Assembly (NCBI GenBank): GCA_036925085.1
Contig: JAUPFP010000044.1
Coordinates: forward strand, 806,001 to 870,000
Direction of reading: 5' to 3'
DNA length: 64,000 bases
Source of the DNA: Brachycybe producta
Taxonomy: Eukaryota; Arthropoda; Diplopoda; Playtdesmida; Andrognathidae
Position 1 is the stretch's first letter. Every line of letters begins with the position of its first letter. The position numbers and the translations under genes were made by a program. Positions 34,301 through 46,300 of this stretch are shown here, in pieces. Under the pieces are notes generated by a model, which was not told where the DNA came from, did no database searches, and worked only from the letters and a program-made list of their open reading frames with translations.

Positions 34301-37300
34301 CGTTCAAAGTCGTTCGTTTTTTTAACCCCATGTTAAATCCCATTGGCCCCAAAACCGTCCCACAAACATTTGAAAAACTCTCGTTAAAAACGATTTAGAA
34401 CAATAACAAAATGATTAGCACATACATTCATGTATTGGCTTCACGATGTTTCCTTTTTATAGATGTTGAAAAGGTCCTTCTATTTTTTAATAACGTTTAA
34501 AATCGTACGTTTTTTAACTCCATGTTAAGTCCCATAGGACTAAAACACCGTCCAAAAAAAGTTAAGAGAACTCTGATTAAAAATGATTTAGAGCAATCAG
34601 AAAAATTAGCACGTACTTACATGTGTTTATTGAATTCAGGATTATTCCTTTTTCTAAATTTTAAAAGGGCTTTCTATTTTTAAATAACATTTAAAATCTT
34701 ACGTTTTTTCAACTCCATGTTAAGTCCCATAGCAGCAAAAAACCGTCACCCAAACATTTGAAGAACTCCCGTTAAAAACAACTCAGAACAATAACAAAAT
34801 AATTATTACGTGCATTAATCTACTGGCTTCCCAATGTTTTCTTTTTATAAGGTTAGCACGCGAAATTATTTTTCTATTAATTATTATGTGACTTTGAACT
34901 GGGAGAAAAAACGTTAAAAAACCGTTTTTCAATCAACAACGATCGCAGCGCCTACATTCGGAGAAATTTTGAACTAAACGATGTATCTAGCCTCTTAAAG
35001 AAAAACCAAACGAAAATTATAAATCCTTTGAAAGCATTTTATTAGAAAGAATATTTTCTTCGATAAATATGTGTTTTTTTGTAATGAAAACGTGTCTAGC
35101 TAATTAAAAAGTTGCTACTAGGACAGGCAAGTGTGCGCAGCACTAAAAATTTTGTTTGCCCCGCCCTTTTAGGAGCATCATCAATTTCTAATTGGTTAAG
35201 TTACTTGGTCTGATGTCACATGTCCTGCCTTTTTCAATTTCTAATTGGTTCCTATTTGGTCTGACGCTCATAAAAGGGCGGGGAGAGGGGGGGGGAAAGA
35301 AAAGTTAGTGCTGGGCACACTTGCCTATGCCACTAGGTGGCTTTGTAACAAAATTACAATCAATCCACACAAAAAAAATTCCTTGTTAATTAAATTAGTC
35401 TGAACTCGACTTTTGTTTGACCTTTTTTAATGGAACAAAATTTATGCTCGTTGGAAAATGTAAAAAGAAGGTGATTGGTATTTTTTCAAAATTGTTTGAA
35501 ATCATTTTCAGTTTTTTTTTATCAAATAATGAAAACGCGTTTTTTTTTTCTCTTGTAAATATTCGTAGACAAAAATTTCTAACAATTAATAGTCTGAAAT
35601 AATTAATACAAAGGTTTAAGATTACAGAATGACTTTCGTTAATTAACTCCTTGCAAAATAACCTGCTGGCGTACATGATGGTAGAGCAAAAAGGGTTTTT
35701 TTCACTTCAATTGACCTCACATAATCAACGAAAACTGTTAATAATATGTGGTGGCCACGTTTGTGCTTTCCTATCTTAATTGTTTTTCTTCTAATAGCGA
35801 CATTATATTGTCCAACAAATGGAAATGCATTAGAGTTGTTAATTTCCACCATAGTGTGAGCGACACACGATCACACTCTTATTTTTTGATCCACGTTTCT
35901 TCCTCTATCGTATGGTTACCGTACGAGGAAGAGTGGAGAGCCAGAAGTAGACGGATGGCATTCCCGAAGAGGATGAAACTCCTTAAAAAAAGGTGGTGGC
36001 CACCCGTTTCTGGATCGTTTCGACTCCGCTGCGTTGGGTTCTTTTACCTCTTTGCCCTGTAGTACCTCCGATTGGTCAAGGAGATAATTAGATGCTGTTT
36101 CTTGTTAAAACACTTAATTCATCTCCGCGTAGAAATGACAAAGACTACGAAGATGAACGTTACATTTAAAGGTGAAGTGTCCACGGGTTCCATTGTTTGC
36201 GTTGCGGAATGAAATCAACGTAAAACAAAGCGTGAACTAATTTGAAATACATTGAAGTGTTTCTATGATTCCTCATGGATTTATAACTTCGAAAATTCAT
36301 TGCATGTGAACCAGAAAAATTTGAATGGAACTGTGGGAATCTCAAAATTCTCAGAGATGTCTGGAACGTAGGGATGTCTTCAATTCCAGTGTGCACTGCA
36401 CGCTTCAAAGTTACGCCATTCAGAGTGGACGTCGTTGAAGTGTAACTATGGTTCTTCATGAAATTTTAACTTTGAGAATTCATTGCAAGTGATTTGTGGG
36501 TTTTTATGGTCTTCGTAAGTCTGTTGGGCCCTCCTGAGTTCATTTTAGTGCTTTTCAGAGCATCTAGAAGACTTTCATTTTTGCCATTTTTTTTAAATTT
36601 TCCAAGAGAATTGTGAAATTTTCATTTTTTGACAATTTTTATTTTTTTGAATTTATGGGTTTTTACGGTCCTCGGAAGTCTGTTGGGCCCGCCTGAGTTC
36701 TTTTCAGTGCGTTTCAGGGCATCCGGATGACTCTTGACGGCTCTCCCGTGCAACCAGGTCCAAGCGACCATGTCCCAAGGGATATCGATTTGCTCTCAAA
36801 CAGGTTCATGCTTAGGGAAGGGAGGGACAGTGAGGAGTCTCGGACATCCCCAGGCTAGCATTCTGGATGGATCACAATATACCGGTTGTTACAATAGAAA
36901 ACTCATTTTTCTTCAGTTTAAATTTTCACAGTTTAATCATTTTTTTAGCAAGTGGAAACGGGGGCCTTACCGATAGATGAAAAAGAAAAGTTCTCTTGAT
37001 GGATTTTAACGACTTTGTGGATTTTGCCATGTACTTTTTAATTGAGTTTCTTTTCTATTTGTTTCAAATAACAAGGATTTCATTGAGTATATGATAGCGT
37101 TGTTTGATGAATTGCAAGTTGATAGCAAATGTTGCAAAAGACTTTGGATTTTTTTTTGGTCTTCAAATTGCTTTTTTTTTTTGTTCAATTTTCTTCATTT
37201 TTTTTTTTTTTTGCAATTCCAATTACGAAATCGTTTTTCCTCTGTTGACAGATGGATGGATGTACCTGAAATAAATGGGAACTTATTTTATTTATAGGAA

Positions 37301-40300
37301 CTTTATTATTTCAACTTGTTAAATAAGTCACAAAAGTTTTTTAATCTTTAATCAGCCGAATTTTTTCTTCTTCTAAATGTTGAAAAAGAGCCAGTTGACG
37401 ACAATGATGTTTTCTTAATTAAAAGAACATGTAATCTTGGATTTTAATTACTCCGGATAAACATGATTATCGACTACATATATATTTTTTTTAAAAAATA
37501 GCAACAATAACAACAACAAAAAGATTATAGAGAAGAAGAAGAAAAAATGAGTAATTTAAGATTCGTAGAACTAAAATTAAAAAAAAAAACATTTTAATTA
37601 ACAAAATTAATTTTAGACTTTAATAATTTATTATGATAATTTGTCTTTTGTAGACAAAAAAATATTTATCAGAAAAATTAATGAAGATTTGTCTGTGTTA
37701 TAACAGATTACTCTTTAAAGTAATTAATTATTAGAAAACTGAAAAATGCGTTTTTCTATCAAAAAACATCGTTAGAGACTAGTTTTAGTCTGAGTAAGAA
37801 TTGTTTAGATACTAATTTGACAAAGTTACACTCTGAATTTTTAGCCTCTGAACAGGTTCTGATAAATGAATTTGTCTGGTTGCCTTTACTATTACTAATT
37901 ACATGAGTGGAAAACGTATGTAATTACAGTTAAAATTAAAAAATAAAAAAAATACGCACAATTACTTATTTAAAAAAAAGGATTTCAGTTTTAAATTACA
38001 AATCATGTGAGAAAAAATTGTGGTATCATCAAATGCAAAAACATTAAAAACAATATGAGTTTAAAATACAGAAATAATTTAAAGTAATCGTTTTTTATTA
38101 TTAAAAGTTAATTATTTAAAAAAAAAAATTAAAAAAGTGAGACTTGATTATTTATAAAATAAATAAATTTATTTATAAATAAGATATTCGTTACTTTAGC
38201 AGTCAAAAGTAAAGCTAAATTTGAAAATGACTACGGTTTTTTTTTAGAAAATTTTAATTTAATAGTTTGCAATCGTAAAATTAATAAACAATTAAAGGGT
38301 ACATTTCCTAAAACTTAAATTGTTTAATATTGTTTGTTATGCATGTAAAATGTAATAATGTATATAAAATTTTCAATTCTTAATGTGAAGCACTGCTTTT
38401 TCTAAATCGTGATTTAAATAAAAAAACTGCATATATTACGAAGTTTGAAAAGTAAGGCCAAGAATTACTTTAGAATTACTTGAAAAAGTAATTATAAGCT
38501 AGTAATTTATTATTTTTTGGCAAATTACTTCTCAAAACTGAGATTTTTTCAGGTTACCAGAAATGGAATTGATTTATTTTGTTTAATGATTTTTTTTTTT
38601 TACATTTTTAAAACTTTTTTTTTTGTCGTTTGAAATTTATTTAAAAAAAAACCTTTTTTATGTGAATTTTTTTAAAGGCGTTTTGCACTGCAACAAAATA
38701 AGATTTTTCTTAAAGGTTTTTTTTTGATGAAATACTTTATATTCTTCGTATTATGCCGGCGTCAAGTAACTTATCTTGAAAAAGACTTTGCTGCTCAACT
38801 GAATATATTATGTATTTTTTTCTTGTATTTTACTTGGAGTTGCGATATATTTTTATATATATATTTCTTCAGTGACTTTTCTCTCAGTCATTGTAATGTA
38901 AAATATTCTAGTATTATATAAGAGTTCTCTTTTTTTCTTTTTTTGCTCAGCTTCTAAATCCATTCATAAAACAGCATATCCATAGACGCTTTTTTTATTG
39001 TGAGCTCAGATCTTTTTTAGAGATCTATTTCAGAAAAAAAAGGGTTATTTTTATTCACATTTAATTTTGGGGGGTTTAGACTTATTTTTCAGGAAAATAT
39101 GTGTTTGTACTGGATTTAAAATGACTTTATCATGCAAAAAACCTCATATGCTTTATGTTAGTAATATACACACAATTTTTTTTTGACAATTATCTGTCAA
39201 GACTTTGGTTAAGCTGGTTTTAAAGTGTGAACGCGTCCGCGCCTCTCATATTCTGATTAAGAGAAACTTGAAAGTGAATTCGAAACTAGACGCGAGTATA
39301 GCTTACTTAAGGGTAATTTCATGTTGATATTTTTTTTTTTGAAAATAAACTTTTTATAGGCAAAAATTTGAAATATATCGTTTGCTGAAAGTTTTGTAAT
39401 TTTCAGACTCACATAAAAAAAGCTTATTTTAAGAGATAGCAACATGAAATTACTATTAAGTAATTGAGCTAACCTTCTAGTTTCTAAATATAGTTTCAAT
39501 TTCTCTTTAGTGTTTGTTGCTCCTGAAACGCAGAAAATAACAAGAATTTGAAAATCAGCAATTCATAAAATATCTTAAGAAAAAAATACCTCGAAAGTTG
39601 ATTGCAGTTGTAAATTATGAGTTTTGTTGATCTGTTTTGAAACATTTTGCACCAGAAAGACAGTGTAATCAGACTTCGAGTGCATTTTACACTTTAAAAC
39701 CACCTTAAACGTAATTTCAAGTTATTTAAAATAAGCGTTTTATACCAGTTTGAAAATGACCCAACTTTAAGCAGGTTATATTTTTTATTAAATTTGAAAA
39801 GATATAAAAATTAAAAATACCCTTAAGTGATTGAGCTACCTTTCTAGTTTCTAAAACGCTTTCTAGTTTTTATTAATTTTGTTCCTGAAAGACAATAATA
39901 ATAAGCAGAGTATCAATATCAGCTGGTCATAAAATGTAAAACAGTATAATTATAAATTAGACAGAATATTATTTGGGAAGGGGGGGGGGGGGGACTTTAC
40001 AACACCATCCTGAAATGCGGCAATCACTGCTAACAGATATGTCATGCAGTGAAAGTAGTGTATTCTTCTGGCGCTACAAGAAAAAATTTAGTAAGACGCA
40101 CTTCAAAATCGTAATTTTGATTTAGTTGGAAGTCGATTTTATTTAAATTATTTTAACTTTTTTTAAAGGTAAAGCTACGGGTCTTGTGACCAACACCAGA
40201 GTGACACACGCAACACCAGGTGCTTTGTATTCTCACGTTCCGAGTCGTTACTGGGAAGACGAGAATAAAATTCCAGAGGACGGTCGTCAAGCATGTAAGG

Positions 40301-43300
40301 ACATTGCGAGACAATTGGTGGAAGATGAACCTGGAAGAAATATCAATGTACTGGTTGTCAATTATAGTTTATTGTTTATGACGATAAAATATAATTTGAT
40401 TTGTTTCTTTGACAAATTTGATTTTAAATCATTTAAAAGGTGATCTTGGGTGGAGGCAGGCGGCACTTTTTACCGGCGACTCAACGAGATCCACGACATC
40501 CGAACGAATTGGGAAAACGTCGAGATGGACGCAATTTAATCGATGACTGGAATCAAGACAAAAAGAAACGTGACTTGTCACATCAGTACGTGTGGACGAC
40601 CGAACAACTTCGTAACGTCGATCCCGATAAAGTAGATTATCTCATGGGTTTGTCAATTTTTTTTTATCATAGTGTTGCTTTTACTTACGGCTTCGAACGT
40701 TGATTTATTAAATTTCAGCAACACAAATGTCTTATGATATTGTTTTGTAGGATTATTTTCTTCCTCACATATGGATTTCGAAAGTGATCGTGATCACACG
40801 CCGAGTGGTCAACCATCTTTAGCCGAAATGACGAAGAAATCTATCGAAGTTCTGCAGAAAAATCCTCATGGATACTTTTTAATGGTCGAAAGTAAGTTCT
40901 ACTTTTTTTTAAGGTGGCTGAATAGATATTTATTTTGTTTTTATCCCGCGGGACGGCGCCATTGCAGTGGATATTATGTTCTAAAGGAGGTCTCTTCCCT
41001 CCAATCTATGGTTTTGAGAACATTTGTATTTTTCAAGCGAACGTTTTTCAGGAGAAACATTAAGAAAAAAATTCAAAGTGTTTAGAAACTAGAATTGTTG
41101 GTGATAATGCTAAAAGTTTTCTCATGCGGCTATCTTACAAAACTGAACTCTTTCAAACTGAACTATAAACTGTTTATTTTTTAAGATATTGTAATGAAAA
41201 AACTTTTAGCATAATCTTTTACCATTCAAGTTTTGAAAACAGTTTGAGATTTTTCGGGATGTGGTTTCCAAAAAAAAAAAAAACGTTCGCTTGACGTTTA
41301 TGCGTCCAAATTTTTTTTTATAAAAAAACATCTATGAAGCTTAGCATTAGCCACTGCAGTGGCGCCATCCGGAGAGGACAAAAATAAAGTAAATATTTAT
41401 TCAGCCACATTAAGTGTCAAGTTTTTGTTTGTATTTTTTATCTGTTGATTAACACGAGTGCCTCTATGTGATGGTGGAAATTTATTCGGTCTTGTTGCAA
41501 GTACGGAAACATTTCTTATCTCTTTTGAGATTTCGTCTTCCTTTTTTTTGTTGAGGTTTTTCGTGTGGCATTAACTGTGTTTTTAGAAGCTTAGCTTTTA
41601 TATCTTTTTTGATAGAGAGAGAGTGAGAGAGAGAGAGAGAGAGTGAGAGAGAGAGGGAAAAAAAGGTAAAATTTGATGCGATAACAACTAGTGAGTGTAA
41701 GGTTTTGATTGCATTGAAGTTAAGTGAAGTGTTTCTTTTCTGTTGTGTGTGTGCCATGGTCGTACCCCATGTCAGTGCTCGATCAATCTTTCTTGTATCT
41801 TATTTCGTATGCCGTGTGCCACCTTCTTTATGGTTGTGTTTGAAGGAAGCTTTTTTTCAGATTTGAGAGTTGTCAACACTGTACATTATACATGGCCTTT
41901 AAAACAGAAAGAACGCATAGGTAGAATAAGTGCGATGAACTTGAGCAAGCTTGGTATTGATGATATGAATCATCTGAGATAGTGATGGCAAAATTACTTT
42001 TGGGTTGATGCGACATTGAAACTCACTTGCGAAGGATTTTTTATGCATGAAAATTTTCTAACAATGTATCTCGTCAGCTGCACCACCAATGCACCATAAA
42101 GCCCTGAATCCACTTGGTTGCTTTCTAGCCACTGGAGAACAGTCGTGCGTGGCTAGTTTTTCTCGTGGAAAGTATTGTAAAAGTAGAACTCCATCCCACT
42201 TTTGAGTTACTAATCTGCCATGACACAGACCACTTTTAGTGGTCGATTTTGACTGCAAAATGAAGTCGAGTTGTCTCTTGTGTGCAAGGATCGAATCCTT
42301 TCTATAGCAGTACATTGTAGCCACAGGCGAGCCACCTGCAACAGCATTTTGCAATCAAAATCGACCACCAAAAGTTGGCTTTGTGTCAAGGGCCTAACAG
42401 CATAGATCAAGAAACCAACGACATTGAATCAGTACATAGTACGTTATTAAATAAATTTAAATGCTGATGATGCTCACTTAACTCATTATGACAGTGGTTT
42501 CCAAACAAAACCTGTTTGCGACATGGCACAGTATTTTTTTTCAAGGGATATATTGTGGCACAACTTGGAAACCACTGGTTTAGTGTGTACGTGTAATACG
42601 TTTTGTTTATTTAGCTTATCAGTAATCACCATAAAATTAAAATTTATTTAAATATTTCATTTTGTTAAAATTTATTTAATTTTATTAAAATTTAATTTTA
42701 TAAAAATTTATTTCAATATTAAATTTTATTAGAATTTATTAAATATAATGTATAATATTCAAAATTTCGTGGTACACCTAGCTAAAATCATGGCACATCC
42801 TTTGGAAATCACTGCTTTATGATTATTTTGAAGTGATTAATTAGTAACCAAGTGGAAGCAAAGACTAAAATGACAATTGATATTGGGTTAGTATTTTCTG
42901 GTTTCGACAATACATTTCGCATTTTGCACACTTAGACTTTTGTGACAGGCCGAAAATATCAAACAAAAGTCAAAGAAATTGCAATTTTTACAAGCTTTAA
43001 AGCACAAAATGAAATTCTTGACAATTTCACATGTTTTTTTTTTATTTGTTGTACTTAATTTTAAGGGGATAACGTAATGGTGTGTGCGTTCAGTTTCTAT
43101 GCTATGTTGGTGCTGCTTGAGGAACTTGCTATCTGTAAAACACCATTTATGTTAAAATGACATCAGTTGATCACAAATTGAATTATTGATTTAAAACAAT
43201 TGTCCTGTTTTAGGCATGAAAGGCGCGTTATATTAAATAACAAATAATCCAGAAGAAACAGCAAAATGTTATTAACGCATATAGAGACTTTTAAAGAGTT

Positions 43301-46300
43301 TTACTAGTAAATGTTATCAACAAATATTGATAACAAACATTAATAACATTTTATAGGCCGATTTTTAATATTTGTTAAAAAAAAATATTGCTAATTATAG
43401 GTGTTTTTTCTTTTGTTATGTTATGTTTCAGTGTAAGTCCACTATTAAAAAAAGAACTTTAAGCCCCGTACACACGGTATACGAATCACAATCATTTATG
43501 TTAATATTTTCTATAGATATTTCATAAGAATTTTATTAATCTCAGTATTAAATTAACATTAACATCTAAAATCTAACAAAAAATATCTAAAATAGTATGT
43601 TAAATACTAATTAGATTGTAAAACGAAAAGAAAAAAAAACATTACAAACTATATTTTTAAGTTTTAAAATTCTATTTAGTTAATTAAACGTTTATTTATT
43701 GCATGTGATTTTAAAAAAAAATAATCACACTTCAAAAACAAATTCAATTTTAAAAAAGTAATTTTTTAGAAAATATAATTTAATTAAAATTAAATTAAAA
43801 TGAAAATATAATAAAAAATACTTTTTAAAAAAATATATAAATACCAATTAAATTATATATCAATATGAAAAAAAAAAGGAAAACTTAAGAAGGAGGTACG
43901 AGGTTTGAACCAGCAAATTAGTTGTTATCAAATCAAGAAGAGAGCATGCCTCAGCACACTACACCACAGTTGTATTTCAGGGAGCGGCGATTTTATTAGT
44001 GTTATTTGTTTCATAATCTTAAACTATAGTGGAAAACACGAATAGTTCTTACAAATTTTTTTTGGTTATGGGTGCCTGCATAGCGCAGTGGTATCATCTG
44101 CAGCTGTAGAACAGCTGATGGATGAGAGGCGTGGGTTCGAGACCAGTCTCATGCTGTCAGGTTTCTACACTTTGTGCGAGTGTATCGGGGAAGAGTAGCG
44201 ATACTATCGACTGCGTTCCGGTATCGTGAAATTCCAAGAGGAACGCGGTTATAAATCCTAATCTCTGGATACAACCGCCGCAACCGATACTACTAGCCAT
44301 TGCGTCGCGGTTGTGGTACTGTCCGTATTCCGCAGCTAGTACTTCACCATCTTGCCGGAGATATCAGATAAGTATATCTGGTAATATGAACATAGTTTGG
44401 AAAATCCTGATAGGAGTTTCCAGGCATCAGTTCATATCAGGGGGCAGCTCCGTACGAGAGGGCGTAAGAGATGACCCACGGATGGGTCATGTACCTCCTG
44501 TCTCTTGTGAGGTGGCAGGCAGTGGGTTGGGTACTGTGGCATACGATCGGGGCAGTAGTGGCTGACAGTGTGGTTGGTAACAAGGCTGGTTGGGTTTGGG
44601 CGAGTGGGCGGGCACTCATCTTTTTCGTTTTTTTCGGGAATGTTTAAAGGTGGATTTATGCCAGAGTTCCCCCCCTTTAAAAAAAATCAGCTACTTGTAC
44701 TTGAAACACTTGATATTTACTATTACTTGACCTGTGACCCCCCCCCCCCCCCCCCCCCCAACGTGTGATTCCATTGGCAGCTATAGTTTTGAGGACCCCC
44801 CAATTGTTATCGTTTACAGGCGGTCGAATCGACCACGCTCACCACTACAGTAACGCTTACCGCGCCTTGCACGAAACACTGAGTTTAGAGGAAGCTGTCG
44901 AGGTGGCTTTGACGTTAACGTCTTCGGACGAAACCCTGGTCGTGGTCACTTCTGACCACTCTCATGTATTCACCATAGGAGGCACTGCAAAGCGCGGGAA
45001 TCCAATTTTTGGTGAGTACAATAAGCTGACGTTATGTTTTCCCACTGGTCTTTTTTTCGCAGGTGGTCGTCTCGATCACGCTCACCACTTCAACAATGCG
45101 TTTCGAGCACTGGATGAAACGCTGGCTTTGGAAGATGCAATCCTGCAGGCTTTGGCTTTGGTCAACCTTGCTAACACTTTACTAGTTGTCACTGCTGATC
45201 ATTCGCATGTTCTCAGCTTTGGAGGTTATACACAGAGAGGGCACAGTATATTCGGTAAGAGGTGTAACAAATGATACTTCCGCAGTTTAGAACCAACACG
45301 AACGGGAGGATCAACTGTGTTTGAAAAGTGTGGATCTTTAAAAATGTTTGGAAGTGTATTGTGGTTCATTAAGTGGTTAAAATAATATCAATAATATCAA
45401 TTTTGAAGTATTTTAGAAACTAGAAGAGTAACATAATTATGAGTATCTTTTGTGTCGGCATCTTTTAAGCTTAACTTCTTAAAAGACATAAAAATAGTGT
45501 AAAGACACTGAAAAGAAAATAGCCTTAAATGATTAATTTACTCTTCTAGTTTCTAAAATATTTTTATTTTTTTTCTTAAAAATTTTTTTGAACAGGTGAT
45601 TTTCGAACTCATAGTTATGTTTCATTTTTACAGGAGCAACACTAAGGAGAAAATGAGTGTGTTAAAAACTAGAATGGTTGTTGAATCACTTAATATTCCT
45701 TTGTATTTTTATATTTCAAAATAAACTGTTTTATAGACAGAACTAAAAAGAAAAATATCTTCTGCTTAAAATTCGGCCATTTTCAAATAGAAATAAAAAG
45801 CATATTTTGAAAGATATCAATGTGAAAGCCATCCTTCTATTTTCTAAAACACTTTCAAGAAGAGCTGTAACTAGGGCAAAGAGAGTGAGGCAATTGCATA
45901 GGGCGCAAAGCTCAAGGATGCAAGAAATAAGGGCGCAAAGCTCAAGGGTGCAAGAAATAAGGGCGCAAAATAATTAGAATGATAATACCAAGAAGGCGCC
46001 AGTTATATTCGTTCTTCAGATACAAAACTAGGCTAACTAGCTATAGTTACGGCTCTGCTTTCAAGTTTCTCTTAATTTTGCTTCTGAGAGAGAGAGAGAG
46101 AGAGGATGGTTAAATTTAAGGGAAGGATCACACATGCTGAAAAACAACCAGACAATATAAAATTATTAATGAACTTTCAGTGTTCATTCGCACTCAAAAG
46201 ATACATGGCGCTCGCTTCTGGTGAATGCTTTACAAAGTGAGATTCAGTGGGATTTTTTTTTTCGGCATGTGCGATCTTTCTCTAAGAGGGTGTATTATAT

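Larger units (their letters stand above)
31637..40168 (+). other. 8.5-kb alkaline phosphatase intron
   Basis: Contains the 1.83-kb palindrome (33171-34998), TTAA MITEs (32197-32526 and 39209-39708), a family C element (35123-35327), an LTR relic (about 36490-36893), GCGCC-rich sequence (31670-32020), tandem fragments around 36485-36735, and AT-rich sequence at 36990-39208 with no recognisable exon. Confidence 0.8.
41414..44069 (+). other. Alkaline phosphatase intron, repeats only
   Basis: (GA)n at 41611-41655, family F copy 2, a hAT-type element, and very AT-rich sequence from 43200 to 43870. No exon recognised. Confidence 0.65.

Noticed and set aside
35395..36062. Short frames between 35.4 and 36.1 kb
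   Set aside because: No domains or splice context; a degenerate repeat is more likely (two GGTGGCCAC-type words on either side).
36734..36976. 80-aa frame beginning in the 36.7-kb region
   Set aside because: It lies across the LTR relic; no independent coding signal.
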